A stretch of 62,922 bases of DNA from Armatimonadetes bacterium 55-13 (GCA_001898035.1 MKRX01000012.1:34758-97679), one strand, 5' to 3'. Counted from the first letter of the stretch, positions 1-8,401 are shown. Program-made: numbers and translations. Notes: generated from the sequence alone by a model not told the origin.

Positions 1-282
1 CCACAGAAGTTCACGACCTAGCAGGGATTCGGGAATTTCCCATAAGATTTTGTCGTCGATCCGGTGAACCTTGAACAGACCATCCTGGCTGACGGCTTCT
101 TCAGTCACTACTTCTTTGTAGGGTTTGGGAGTACCAGGCTTTTGGGGCTTTGCCGGCGGCTTTTGGTCGCCAGTTTTCTGGGCAGGTTCCTGTTTGGGAG
201 TGGTTTGCCCATAGGCGGGAAGCGCGGCAGCCCAACAAGCGACAAGCGCGATGGCCAAGTATCGGCCGGTTCGAAAGGTCAT
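1..282 (-). CDS. Zinc-dependent metalloprotease of the DUF5117/DUF5118 type, N-terminal part
   Basis: Only the first 94 codons lie in the window; the gene runs off the left edge. The ATG at 282 has a good Shine-Dalgarno sequence (CTGGAGGATTC) directly before it. The product begins with a signal peptide (MTFRTGRYLAIALVACWAAA, cut near AYGQ) and a low-complexity K/P/Q linker. The last visible part, GLFKVHRIDDKILWEIPESL followed by LGRELLW, resembles the start of the DUF5118 region found before the catalytic domain of secreted or periplasmic zinc metalloproteases. The HExxH motif would lie outside the window, so catalytic competence cannot be judged. Confidence 0.7.
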   Translation of the reverse strand, partial: MTFRTGRYLAIALVACWAAALPAYGQTTPKQEPAQKTGDQKPPAKPQKPGTPKPYKEVVTEEAVSQDGLFKVHRIDDKILWEIPESLLGRELLW

Positions 283-455
283 GAATCCTCCAGGTTTAAG
301 TTGCATCTCGGAAAGGTAGGCTGAAATGCTACTTCTTCAATCATGGCAAAGTTCCTTCCTTCTGAGCAAAAGTGCCGGGACCTCGGTAGATTTCAGCTTC
401 GATTTCTAGAAACAACAACGAAAGACGGCTAATCGAGCCCGATTGATGGAATGAC

Positions 456-1037
456 ATGGAAGAACTTGAACTGACTCCCTGGCTCATCCGATACGCGTAT
501 GAGGAAGGCGCGTTTCCGATGACGATGGAAGATGAGAGCGTTCAGTGGTTTCAGCCGCGTTACCGTGCCTTGTTTCCCATTGAGGGGATTCATGTTTCTC
601 GATCTCTGGCAAAGGAAATCCGTCGGGGAAGATTTCGAGTCACTTTCGACACCGCATTTGAAGAAGTGATGCGGGGGTGTTTGCGGCCTTCGGGAAATTG
701 GATTAGCGAAGAGTTTATTCGCGTCTATACGCTGATTCATCACCAGGGTTGGGGGCACTCTTGCGAAGTTTGGATGGACGATCGCTTGGTCGGCGGGGTC
801 TATGGAATCGCAATTGGAGGGTGCTTCTGTGCGGAGTCAATGTTCCATCGCGAAACGAACGCATCGAAGGTTGCCTTATCGGCGATGGTTGACCAATGTC
901 GCGAGCTCGGATTTGTGATTTTCGACGCTCAGATCATGAATCCTCATTTGGCTTCGCTGGGCGCGTATGAGGTCCCGCATGTCGAATACATGAGTCGACT
1001 CCAGGGCGCGATTGCCATAACCACACCCTGGAGCTGA
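456..1037 (+). CDS. aat: Leucyl/phenylalanyl-tRNA--protein transferase
   Basis: This cytosolic enzyme moves Leu or Phe from an aminoacyl-tRNA onto the N-terminal Arg or Lys of proteins, creating an N-degron for ClpS/ClpAP. The 193-residue product is slightly short for the family but spans the domain. It opens with the usual GxFPM segment (EGAFPMTMEDESVQWFQP), has the central GWGHSCEVW element, and carries the diagnostic ESMFHRETNASKVAL stretch. The ATG at 456 is preceded by only a weak GGAA-type ribosome site. It is transcribed alone and meets the reverse-strand gene ending at 1043 with a five-base gap. The identification is secure. Confidence 0.95.
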   Translation: MEELELTPWLIRYAYEEGAFPMTMEDESVQWFQPRYRALFPIEGIHVSRSLAKEIRRGRFRVTFDTAFEEVMRGCLRPSGNWISEEFIRVYTLIHHQGWGHSCEVWMDDRLVGGVYGIAIGGCFCAESMFHRETNASKVALSAMVDQCRELGFVIFDAQIMNPHLASLGAYEVPHVEYMSRLQGAIAITTPWS

Positions 1038-1042
1038 GCCTC

Positions 1043-3250
1043 TTATTGAGGAGGGGCCGTTTGTTGGCGACCTCCGCCCAAGAAGGCGGGGTCGAAGAAG
1101 GGGATTTTCTTGATGGCGGCAATTCGGTCCTGGACTCGTTTCTGCATGTCCTCAGGCAGATTGGCCATGCTGACGATCTTTCCATTCTTTGGAAATGAAT
1201 CGTCATGCAGGGTTTGTGTGATCGAGACTCCTGGCGCCAGCATAAACTTGAAGTTGTACAGTTTGCGCTCGCCTACGCGAAGTTGATCCAGGCGCGGCAT
1301 CATCGCCGAAAACTGAGCCATCGAAGGCATTTCGGAGAAGTACTTCAAGAGAGCAAGCTCGTCCATTCCTAGCGAGGCATTTGCGAGGTAGGTCGGGACA
1401 TTCCCAGTGGCCTTTGTGACAGGTTCCTGGGAGAAATTGACGATCACATAACCGTTGCTTGGCAAGCCGTTCGGCATGACTTCCGTAGGTTCACTTCGAA
1501 AGTCTCCACCCGCCGATCGTTGGAACAGCTGCTTCATCATGCCTGGCAACTCATAGTCGGGCTTCTTTTCGTCGTTTCTTTCGACGCTGATGCTTTGATC
1601 TGGGCCGAAAGCCATTTGTTGGAGAGCGGCGCGTTGCGTTGGGTTGAGTTGGCTAAACGGGATTCGGGCGCCTTCGATGAGGCTGTTCTTCATTCCAACG
1701 GGCAGGGCGCCGTAAAACCTGAGCATGTCCCAATTGGTCATCGACATGAACCCTGACTGCATGGCGGTCGGGGCAAAGAAGATGATGTAGCGCATGGTGC
1801 TCTGGTTTTCCATGGGCGATTCCGATTTTTGAGCGTAGGTGGCGAGGTCGTCCAGGTCGCACGTTCCTTTGCTGTCCACAGCTTGAATAAAGCGAGCGAG
1901 GGCCGGGCGGTCAAATCGCTTCTGGCGAGCCTCGGCAGGCGTGAGCGGGCGCACAACCATCCATTGACCGTCATCGACCACAGAAACGGCAGACTTAAGA
2001 TCCTTCAGGAATGCCGTGGGCGTGGTCTTGGCGTTGTCTCCACCAAGCATTCCCAGCATCGATTCCATGGAGTCGGGCAGTACCGCCACCAATTGCTTAT
2101 TTCGTAGATTGGCGATAGCCAAAAGACCTTCGGATTCAGAGAAGGAAAGAGGGTCGAATTCGTCCGGATGGAGGAGTCGATTGCGAAGCTCGTCGCTCAT
2201 CTTTGGCGCGTTCGCCATCTGCATCATGTTGGATATCGACTCAAGCTCTTTGGTTACGTCCGAGAATTCGATGGGCTTTTCTTCGGTTGCCGGAGCCTTT
2301 GTTTGGGCGCCGCCCTGCATTTCCTGGGCTCGTCGGACCAAGCCGTCCAGCATGGAGCCGGAAACGTTGATTGTTTGAGTGCCGGTCACAACGACTTGTC
2401 CTTGGTCGTTGAAGACGCTGAGGACGGCGGAGATTCCGCCGAGAAGCTGCTGGCGCGTCAAGACGAGATTGGCCTTTGTCGGGGTGCCGACGATCGGTTT
2501 GTCCTCGTCCATGAAGTTGCCAAAGAACTCCCTCATTTTTCGGACTTGTTCGCTTTGTTCGGTGTTTACCGGTTGAGCCGCCTTTTGGTTTTGGAGCTCT
2601 TTGGCGTAAGCGTTATGTTCGGTAACGAGTTGAGCGAGGATTTGGCTGGTATTGCCGGGCAGGGCGACTTGAACACGAGTCGGGCGGGAGGAGTAGACGA
2701 CGCGGGTTTTCTCGTTGATATTTGCCAGGCTCGCGGGTCCGATGGCCTGCAGTAGCCGGATGATGGCTTTTCCGGCCGGACTTGTGGCGGCTCCGAATCC
2801 GAACTGGGCCATCATGGCTTCGGCTTCGGGATCGGTCTTCTTATTCGGATCCGGCTTGGGAGGATTTAGGGTCTTCACTAAATCCTGGAGCGATTTCGTG
2901 AGGGAGGCGGTGTACGCGGCCTTTTCCGCTTGTTCTTCCTGGCGACGAGCCGCGCTATTTGGGATCAATCGGTAGCCGCCGTCCATCTGTTCCCAACTTC
3001 CTGCCGTGACGGTGGCGATTCTCTTCATCGCCTCGTCGAGCGTCGCCTCTTTGAATCGGATCACTACGATTTCGTTCGCCATCGGGACCGTAGCTTCCAG
3101 GCGTACGGAAAGGCCTTTGCTCATCTCGGTGAGCGCCCGACCAACTGGAACGGCGACGGTGGAATAAGTGATCTTTGTGGCCGAATCCTGGGCGAGAGTA
3201 CACCCAGCAATCGCCAGAGATAAGGCAATAAGGTTAATTTTAATATTCAT
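1043..3250 (-). CDS. Secreted protein of unknown function, STN/secretin-N-like; paralogue 1 of 3
   Basis: 735 residues. I choose the ATG at 3250 because it begins a clear signal peptide (MNIKINLIALSLAIAGCTLA) and follows AAAGGA. The reading frame continues upstream without support. Residues of roughly 25-95 (SVAVPVGRALTEMSKGLSV, then VVIRFKEATLDEAMKRIATV, then SWEQMDGGYRLIP) have the layout of a secretin/TonB short N-terminal (STN) domain. A Lys/Gln-rich coiled stretch follows. A central DPLSFSESEGLLAIA motif and a C-terminal beta-rich part are shared with the genes at 18047-20083 and 23449-25467. No secretin pore domain or catalytic motif is visible. It is likely periplasmic. The VanZ-like gene lies 41 bases upstream on the same strand and may be cotranscribed. 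Confidence 0.8.
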   Translation of the reverse strand: MNIKINLIALSLAIAGCTLAQDSATKITYSTVAVPVGRALTEMSKGLSVRLEATVPMANEIVVIRFKEATLDEAMKRIATVTAGSWEQMDGGYRLIPNSAARRQEEQAEKAAYTASLTKSLQDLVKTLNPPKPDPNKKTDPEAEAMMAQFGFGAATSPAGKAIIRLLQAIGPASLANINEKTRVVYSSRPTRVQVALPGNTSQILAQLVTEHNAYAKELQNQKAAQPVNTEQSEQVRKMREFFGNFMDEDKPIVGTPTKANLVLTRQQLLGGISAVLSVFNDQGQVVVTGTQTINVSGSMLDGLVRRAQEMQGGAQTKAPATEEKPIEFSDVTKELESISNMMQMANAPKMSDELRNRLLHPDEFDPLSFSESEGLLAIANLRNKQLVAVLPDSMESMLGMLGGDNAKTTPTAFLKDLKSAVSVVDDGQWMVVRPLTPAEARQKRFDRPALARFIQAVDSKGTCDLDDLATYAQKSESPMENQSTMRYIIFFAPTAMQSGFMSMTNWDMLRFYGALPVGMKNSLIEGARIPFSQLNPTQRAALQQMAFGPDQSISVERNDEKKPDYELPGMMKQLFQRSAGGDFRSEPTEVMPNGLPSNGYVIVNFSQEPVTKATGNVPTYLANASLGMDELALLKYFSEMPSMAQFSAMMPRLDQLRVGERKLYNFKFMLAPGVSITQTLHDDSFPKNGKIVSMANLPEDMQKRVQDRIAAIKKIPFFDPAFLGGGRQQTAPPQ

Positions 3251-3291
3251 GACGACCGCGTCCTTTGTGACATCTTGACGATAGAACGTTG

Positions 3292-4077
3292 CTAAAGCGT
3301 CTTTCGTTGCGCCTGTCGGTGATAGGTTAACACGAGTAGCCCAACAAAGAAGAGACCTCCTAGAAGGTCCAGTCCAATGTCCCACACCGAGCCCGTTCGA
3401 ACGGGAGAAGAGTGTTGGCGGAACTCATCGAACGAAGCGAAGCAAACAAGAAGCGACAGGCCGAAGAGACAGGCGCGCTTGAGGTCGTATCTGGGGGTGG
3501 CCAGCAGGCTCCCGACCAGAGCGAGAGAGCCGTAGAACGTGAAGTGGATGGTCTTGCGAACACAAAGGGTGGCGAGGTGGGCCTGATCGTGCGTCCAACC
3601 GAAACGGGTCATGAACCAGTTCACCATGGGATCGGCTCCTCCTTTGTCTCCGCTGACGTAGGCGAGAATGCAGGCCATTACACACAGAACGATGGCGGGA
3701 AGGAGTCGATATTGAGTCTCTTCATTGGCGCCTTGGGCTCGCAAGAGAAAGACGATGGCGCAGAAGGCCGCGAGCAACAGAAAGAGCGTGGGCATGAGAC
3801 TGGCCATCCGTTGAAGCCCCCGCATGGGCGACGGACCCACCGATTTCATCCATGCGCCAATGACGCCAAATCCCAAGGTGGCGAGATACGGTCCGGTCTG
3901 AGGAGACATCGATAGTCGGGGATGGGTGTAGAGAAGGATGCCTACGGCGGCAACCAGGCCAACCGAGAGCCACACTCCGCGGAAGACCATGTTAAAGCCG
4001 AGAAGGAGAACCATGCCGAGGACGAACCCGAAAATGAACCCCAGTACCGTCCGAATCTTTAAACCCACACCTTCCAC
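3292..4077 (-). CDS. VanZ-like multi-pass membrane protein
   Basis: 261 residues with about seven hydrophobic segments. The C-terminal third has the VanZ-like pattern: a conserved RKTIHFTFYGSLALVG helix, then FASFDEFRQHSSPVRTGSV and the following WDIGLDLLGG helix. VanZ-like proteins are inner-membrane proteins of mostly unknown role; one member gives teicoplanin resistance. The start is GTG at 4077. Another GTG at 4068 is possible; there is no ATG before the first membrane helix. Its upstream neighbour is the divergent aldolase gene, with 38 bases between start codons. No ligand or reaction can be read from the sequence. Confidence 0.75.
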   Translation of the reverse strand: MEGVGLKIRTVLGFIFGFVLGMVLLLGFNMVFRGVWLSVGLVAAVGILLYTHPRLSMSPQTGPYLATLGFGVIGAWMKSVGPSPMRGLQRMASLMPTLFLLLAAFCAIVFLLRAQGANEETQYRLLPAIVLCVMACILAYVSGDKGGADPMVNWFMTRFGWTHDQAHLATLCVRKTIHFTFYGSLALVGSLLATPRYDLKRACLFGLSLLVCFASFDEFRQHSSPVRTGSVWDIGLDLLGGLFFVGLLVLTYHRQAQRKTL

Positions 4078-4102
4078 CTGCCGATTAAACCCCCCAAAAT
4101 GC

Positions 4103-4115
4103 TAACATCGTTCCC
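4103..4115 (+). promoter_or_regulatory. Leaderless -10 element for the aldolase gene
   Basis: TAACAT at 4103-4108 is followed by seven bases and then the ATG at 4116. This places the expected transcription start at or next to the start codon. There is no Shine-Dalgarno sequence. Inference from position and from the recurrence of the pattern in this window. Confidence 0.6.
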
Positions 4116-5138
4116 ATGCCCGTACCGGATCCCAAGACATTTGCTCGAATGCTCCAAACCGCGCAAGAGAACGACTATGCGCTTGCTTCGATCAACGTCA
4201 CTTCGACCAACACTCTTAACGCCGCGCTCGCGGCCTTTGCCGAATCAAAGACGGACGGCATTATTCAGTTCAGCACCGGGGGCGGAGAGCACGCGAGCGG
4301 TCCGGCAAAGGACATGGCGCTCGGCGCGATCGCACTTGCGGAATATACGCACCGGATTGCCGCCGAACTGCCCATCTATATCGCTTTAACCACCGATCAC
4401 TGCGTTCCCGCCAAAGTCGATAAGTTCCTTCGCCCCCTCATTGCCGAGTCGAAGAAGCGAGTCGATGCTGGAAACGCTCCCTTGTTCAACGGTCATATGT
4501 TTGACGGTTCGGAACTGCCGATGAAGGAGAACATGGACATCTCTAAGGAATTGCTGTCTCAGATGGCTCCGTTGGGAATCGTTCTCGAAGTGGAAGCGGG
4601 CGTTGTCGGCGGCGAAGAAGATGGCATCGACAACACCGGCGCTGAGCATTCCAAGCTTTACACCACGCCTGAGGATATGGTGTACGTGTATGAGTGCTTG
4701 AAGGATATCGGACCTTTCACCTTAGCGGCGACGTTTGGTAACGTTCATGGCGTGTACAAGCCTGGAAACGTCAAGCTGAATCCAAAGATTCTTCGAGATG
4801 GTCAGGCGGCCGTGGTGGCAAAGTATGGCGACGCCGCCAAGCTAAACCTCGTTTTCCACGGTGGTTCTGGCTCACTGATCGAGGAGATTCATGAGACGCT
4901 TGACTATGGCGTGGTGAAGATGAACGTGGACACTGATTGCCAGTATTGGTTCACGCGAGCCATCGCTGGACACATGTTTGAGAATTACGAAGGAGTGCTC
5001 CGAGTAGACGGGGAGATGGGTGACAAGAAGGTCTACGATCCTCGAAGCTATACGAAGAAGGGCGAGAACAGCATGAAGAAGCGGGTTTTACAAGCCGCCG
5101 AAGAATTGCGCAGCCTGGGCAAGAGCATCTACGTATAA
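4116..5138 (+). CDS. fba: Class II fructose-bisphosphate aldolase
   Basis: This is the zinc-dependent aldolase of glycolysis and gluconeogenesis; it interconverts fructose-1,6-bisphosphate with DHAP and glyceraldehyde-3-phosphate in the cytosol. The 340-residue length fits the long class IIA form. The metal and substrate motifs are present: LTTDHC (Asp94, His95), the acidic EVEAGVVGGEEDGI loop, the GNVHGVYKPGNVKL histidine motif, FHGGSGS and the phosphate-binding GVVKMNVDTD. The ATG lies seven bases after a TAACAT hexamer, which fits leaderless transcription. A GYF_2/CD225 membrane protein follows six bases downstream and may be cotranscribed. Confidence 0.95.
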   Translation: MPVPDPKTFARMLQTAQENDYALASINVTSTNTLNAALAAFAESKTDGIIQFSTGGGEHASGPAKDMALGAIALAEYTHRIAAELPIYIALTTDHCVPAKVDKFLRPLIAESKKRVDAGNAPLFNGHMFDGSELPMKENMDISKELLSQMAPLGIVLEVEAGVVGGEEDGIDNTGAEHSKLYTTPEDMVYVYECLKDIGPFTLAATFGNVHGVYKPGNVKLNPKILRDGQAAVVAKYGDAAKLNLVFHGGSGSLIEEIHETLDYGVVKMNVDTDCQYWFTRAIAGHMFENYEGVLRVDGEMGDKKVYDPRSYTKKGENSMKKRVLQAAEELRSLGKSIYV

Positions 5139-5144
5139 GATTCG

Positions 5145-5588
5145 ATGTACCGAATCACCGTCAACGGAGTTGACTATACGGCCCCCGATCTGACTACGCT
5201 TCAGCAGTGGGTGGACGAGGGCCGCGTTTTGCCCACGACTCAGATATACTCCGTTGCCGAAGGGCGGTATCTGGTTGCACAGGCAGTGCCGGGCCTCAGA
5301 GTTACGGCGGGCTACCCTCGAGGATATCCGAGTCCGCATATGGGCGGCTCTTACACACCGGTCCCCAATAATCTGGTGCTGGCGATTTTCTCCACGATGT
5401 GCTGTTGCCTTCCTTTTGGCGTGGTTGCCATCGTTTACGCCGCTCAGGTGGATGGTCACGCCCGGCGCGGGGATCAAGGGGCGGCTTTGGCTTCAGCAGA
5501 TAAAGCGAAGAATTGGGCCATTGCTTCCATCGTGTGTGGACTCATCGCGATCGCGATTCAAGTCGTTCTGATGGCGAGCAAGAGCTAA
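5145..5588 (+). CDS. GYF_2 domain plus CD225/dispanin-like membrane protein
   Basis: 147 residues. Residues of about 2-50 (YRITVNGVDYTAPDLTTLQQ, WVDEGRVLPTTQIY) match the small GYF_2 beta fold, a presumed peptide-binding module. The C-terminal half has the CD225 (interferon-induced transmembrane/dispanin) pattern: NNLVLAIFSTMCCCLPFGVV in the first membrane helix, a charged loop with ARRGDQGAALASADKAKNWA, and a second membrane helix. Such fusions recur in bacteria, and their role is unknown. The gene starts six bases after the aldolase stop. There is no signal peptide, so the GYF_2 part should be cytoplasmic. Confidence 0.8.
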   Translation: MYRITVNGVDYTAPDLTTLQQWVDEGRVLPTTQIYSVAEGRYLVAQAVPGLRVTAGYPRGYPSPHMGGSYTPVPNNLVLAIFSTMCCCLPFGVVAIVYAAQVDGHARRGDQGAALASADKAKNWAIASIVCGLIAIAIQVVLMASKS

Positions 5589-5620
5589 AGTTTTTTGTCA
5601 TTTTATTCGGGGCCAGGCGA

Positions 5621-5632
5621 TATGATGTCGCT
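5621..5632 (+). promoter_or_regulatory. Leaderless -10 element for the 65-residue gene
   Basis: TATGAT at 5621-5626, then six bases, then the ATG at 5633. A TTGTCA at 5595-5600 could be a -35 box, but the 20-base spacer is long. This signal is what selects the start at 5633. Confidence 0.55.
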
Positions 5633-5830
5633 ATGGATCTGCTCTCTGAACTCGTCGGCAAGAAGGTCGCGCTCTTAACCGAGCAGGGAAATATCGAACG
5701 CCAAGAGATTGGCATTTTGGAAGACGCCAAGGGACATTGGGTCAAGATCGCAAAGGACAACCATGAGATTGTCTATTTCAGCGTTTACTTGATTCGGTCC
5801 ATTCGCGCCTTCGGAACTCAGCCTTCATAA
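5633..5830 (+). CDS. Small protein, possibly an Sm-like or SH3-like beta barrel
   Basis: 65 residues, beginning MDLLSELVGKKVALLTEQG. The frame is open upstream, but the good TATGAT hexamer six bases before this ATG decides the start. The pattern is a short helix, then alternating hydrophobic strands (KKVALLTEQGN, IGILEDAKGHWVKIAKDN, IVYFSVYLIRSIRAF). This resembles the strand order of Sm/LSm or small SH3-like barrels. That is a fold guess from pattern only; I recognise no family motif. It sits between the GYF_2/CD225 gene and surE with short gaps. Confidence 0.6.
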   Translation: MDLLSELVGKKVALLTEQGNIERQEIGILEDAKGHWVKIAKDNHEIVYFSVYLIRSIRAFGTQPS

Positions 5831-5871
5831 TCCAAATAGTGAACATGGGGCGGTACGCTAGTGCACGCCCC

Positions 5872-6654
5872 ATGAGAATCCTCATCACCAACGACGACGG
5901 CATTCTTGCCCCCGGACTCGTCCACCTCGCCCGTGTGGCTCGCCAGTTTGGCGAGGTCAAAATCGTGGCGCCCGATCGTGAACGCTCTGCTTGCGGGCAC
6001 TCCATGACAATGCGAGATCCGCTTCGGGTAGACAAGGTGCGTTGGGAAGGGCTGGAGGCATACCAGGTCAACGGAGTTCCCGTGGATTGTGTGAACGTGG
6101 GATTGACGGTGGCTTGGCCGGACGGTTGCGACCTTGTGTTGAGCGGAATCAATAATGGCCCGAACCTGGGCTTCGACATCACTTATTCGGGAACCGTGGC
6201 GGGGGCGATGGAGGGGACGATCAACGGAATCCGTTCCGTGGCGATGAGCATGGCAATCTTTGTAACGGGCGCTCCCTTTCACTACGAGACGGGCGAGCGT
6301 TGGCTCCTGGAGAATTGGGAGGCGGTGGTTACCGCGCCGACCAAGCCGTTGACATTCTTGAACATCAACGTTCCCGCTATCGACTATCAGGAAATCAAGG
6401 GAGCAAAGGTATGCGGCATGGGTCAGCGGGTTTATAAAGACCGTGTGGAGTTTCGTGAAGACCCTTGGGGACGGCCGTATTACTGGCAGGGAGGCGTAGT
6501 GGTGATGGAGGCAAATTCCCAGCCAGGAACGGACGTGGAGGCAGTTAGCGAAGGCTTTGTTTCGATCACACCAGTGACGCTCGATTGGACCGACCGCGAA
6601 TTGGAAAAAGATCTCCAACGCGCTTTCGCCCATCCAGTGAAGACGCCGCTTTAG
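5872..6654 (+). CDS. surE: 5'/3'-nucleotidase SurE
   Basis: SurE removes phosphate from nucleoside 5'- and 3'-monophosphates and short polyphosphate with a divalent metal. The product is 260 residues from the ATG at 5872, chosen because MRILITNDDGILAPG is the universal SurE N-terminus; an ATG 33 bases earlier would add an unconserved tail. The metal ligands are in TNDDG (residues of about 6-10), and the other conserved elements are APDRERSACGHSMT, the VNGVPVDCV strand and SGINNGPNLGFDITYSGTV. The gene ends in a four-base TTAG overlap with the convergent gene on the other strand. Confidence 0.95.
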   Translation: MRILITNDDGILAPGLVHLARVARQFGEVKIVAPDRERSACGHSMTMRDPLRVDKVRWEGLEAYQVNGVPVDCVNVGLTVAWPDGCDLVLSGINNGPNLGFDITYSGTVAGAMEGTINGIRSVAMSMAIFVTGAPFHYETGERWLLENWEAVVTAPTKPLTFLNINVPAIDYQEIKGAKVCGMGQRVYKDRVEFREDPWGRPYYWQGGVVVMEANSQPGTDVEAVSEGFVSITPVTLDWTDRELEKDLQRAFAHPVKTPL

Positions 6655-7118
6655 ATACCAAAACTTTCTTCGAACTGGGTTCGGGACGAACCTTCTTCAA
6701 GCGCCAAGATGGGGACAGGAACAAACTCAAATTTTCTGAACTGCACGATGTAGTAGCCAGCGAGTCGAAATACTCGGCGAATGGACGTCCGCTTCAGCTT
6801 GAGGCGGCTTACCGGCTCGGTCTGGCTTTCAAAGTACAGGGCGTCGTGATCGAAGGACATTACCGTCGGCTTGGCCCATGCCTTTGCCGGTTTGCCTACA
6901 AGAATGAGCGCTCTGACGAACACGGTGCCTGGCCAGGCCGCCAAGAAGACGCCAAAGAGTCGCAACATCTGATTCGTGCCAAAGATCAACAGGGCGATTC
7001 CGAAAACGGTTGGGCCGACCAAGATGGGCCAGAAGGTGCGGAGATAGTAGATGCCTGCCAGTCTCGACAAGATCGGGCGGGGAATGGTGTAAGGCTGAGA
7101 ATGGGGGAGCGCGGTCAT
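6651..7118 (-). CDS. Two-helix membrane protein, YcxB-like, second of a pair
   Basis: 155 residues. Two adjacent membrane segments (residues of about 33-48 and 52-72) are followed by a cytoplasmic beta-rich part (MSFDHDALYFESQTEPVSRL, then SIRRVFRLAGYYIVQFRKFE). This is the layout of YcxB-like (bPH-type) proteins. Its ATG overlaps the stop of the upstream gene by four bases (ATGA), so the two are translationally coupled. They look like divergent duplicates: the upstream protein has the same two-helix plus bPH-like design. Function unknown. Confidence 0.65.
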   Translation of the reverse strand: MTALPHSQPYTIPRPILSRLAGIYYLRTFWPILVGPTVFGIALLIFGTNQMLRLFGVFLAAWPGTVFVRALILVGKPAKAWAKPTVMSFDHDALYFESQTEPVSRLKLKRTSIRRVFRLAGYYIVQFRKFEFVPVPILALEEGSSRTQFEESFGI

Positions 7119-7615
7119 GAATTTTTGGGTCGGATCAGGCCCTTTGCGGCGAAGAACAGTAGGAGCTTGGCGTCTAGTTCGCTTCCGAGGATGTGGCGAG
7201 GAATAAAGAAGTATTGATTTGCGGCAAATCCGATCCTGAACGCTCGTTTTCCATCAATAACATTGGTGACGGCCCGCCAGGGAACATAGCTGTCGATTCC
7301 GTTCTCCATCACTCGTCGGATTCCGTTCTGATCTAGCGTTATTTCACAAGTCCCTAGGAATACCGAATTTTGGGGCTTAGCGTAAGGGCGCTTCAGGGTG
7401 ACAAAGCGATAGAGGAGTCCATAGAACGGGGCTGCGATCAAGCCCAGGGGAATGGCGGCGGTTGGAGGCAATCCGACGAAGTGCCCGACGATTATGAGCG
7501 CCAATCCGCCTAAGAGTCCAGCCATGACCGGCAACATTGGACGAGCTTCGGCGACAATGGCCGCTAATTCGCTTGCGTTGAGTCGGTGCTTGGGAATGAC
7601 TATCGGTTCGTCCAC
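7115..7615 (-). CDS. Two-helix membrane protein, YcxB-like, first of a pair
   Basis: 166 residues if it starts at the GTG at 7615. A 188-residue version from an ATG at 7681 is possible but would overlap the start of the divergent hydratase gene, and the added residues look like an antisense shadow of that gene. TATCCT, eight bases before the GTG, supports 7615 and a leaderless transcript. The protein has a short N-terminal segment, paired membrane helices (MLPVMAGLLGGLALIIVGHF and the next) and a C-terminal domain with ITLDQNGIRRVMENGIDSYV, then PWRAVTNVIDGKRAF, typical of YcxB-like/bPH folds. Function unknown. Confidence 0.65.
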   Translation of the reverse strand: MDEPIVIPKHRLNASELAAIVAEARPMLPVMAGLLGGLALIIVGHFVGLPPTAAIPLGLIAAPFYGLLYRFVTLKRPYAKPQNSVFLGTCEITLDQNGIRRVMENGIDSYVPWRAVTNVIDGKRAFRIGFAANQYFFIPRHILGSELDAKLLLFFAAKGLIRPKNS

Positions 7616-7645
7616 GGGGCTAAAGGATACGCCATACTCGAAATC
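7616..7645. promoter_or_regulatory. Back-to-back leaderless promoters in a 30-base divergent gap
   Basis: Forward: CATACT (7633-7638), then seven bases before the ATG at 7646. Reverse: TATCCT (7629 down to 7624), then eight bases before the GTG at 7615. The two -10 elements sit side by side, so the promoters must overlap physically. No Shine-Dalgarno sequence is visible for either gene. Confidence 0.55.
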
Positions 7646-8401
7646 ATGCTCAAAGTCGAGTCCCAAGGGCCAGTCCTTCATCTCACTCTCAACAGGCCGG
7701 AAGTGCGCAACGCTTTTAACGATGAGCTGATCGCGGAGCTCTCTCGTTCGTTTTCTCAGGTGCCGGAAGGAATCCGAGCGGTTGTATTAAGAGGTGAAGG
7801 ACAGTCGTTCTGTGCGGGAGGAGATTTGGAATGGATGCGCAAGGCCGCCGGTTACACCGAGGATGAAAACTTTCGAGATGCGCTGAAACTTGCCCGTTTG
7901 TTCCGGGCTATCGTCGAATGTCCGGCGGTGGTGATTGCGTCAGTTCAAGGCGCCGCATTTGGGGGTGGCTGTGGATTGGTTGCGGCGGCAGACGTGGCAA
8001 TTTCTTCGGGAGAAACGAAGTTCGCGTTTAGCGAAGTCCGGCTGGGTTTGATTCCCGCGACGATTTCGCCGTTCGTCATCGATAAAATCGGTCGAGGTCA
8101 TGCAAGAGCCCTGTTTGCCACGGGAGAGGCATTCGATGCTGACCGGGCCCTGCGAATAGGTCTGATTCACGAAATCGCGGAAGATCGGGAGGCGGCGATC
8201 AGCCGAAAGCTCAAGGCAATCCTTGCGGCGGGTCCTCGGGCGGTCGATGACGCGAAGCATCTCGTCACGGACGAAGGTGTAAGTCTTGACGATTGCGCGC
8301 GACGCCTTGCTCAGGCACGGGCGGGGAAGGAAGGGAAAGAAGGAGTCGCCGCTTTCCTTGAGAAACGTAAGGCCAGTTTCGTTATGGAGCTCCCGGGATG
8401 A
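7646..8401 (+). CDS. Enoyl-CoA hydratase family, methylglutaconyl-CoA hydratase-like
   Basis: 251 residues from the ATG at 7646, which begins the conserved MLKVESQGPVLHLTLNRPE strand; the longer upstream frame is unsupported. The crotonase fold is clear: FCAGGDLEWMRK and VQGAAFGGGCGLVAAADVAI (oxyanion hole), then the SEVRLGLIPATISPFV glutamate region. The last stretch is characteristic of methylglutaconyl-CoA hydratases (LiuC/AUH) of leucine breakdown. The next gene is a biotin carboxylase with a four-base ATGA overlap, which supports a leucine or related acyl-CoA pathway. The precise substrate is an inference. Confidence 0.85.
   Translation: MLKVESQGPVLHLTLNRPEVRNAFNDELIAELSRSFSQVPEGIRAVVLRGEGQSFCAGGDLEWMRKAAGYTEDENFRDALKLARLFRAIVECPAVVIASVQGAAFGGGCGLVAAADVAISSGETKFAFSEVRLGLIPATISPFVIDKIGRGHARALFATGEAFDADRALRIGLIHEIAEDREAAISRKLKAILAAGPRAVDDAKHLVTDEGVSLDDCARRLAQARAGKEGKEGVAAFLEKRKASFVMELPG

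Noticed and set aside
5818-6633. A 271-residue reverse frame opposite surE
   Set aside because: Codon-shadow of surE; it would also leave the neighbouring gene's start without a promoter.
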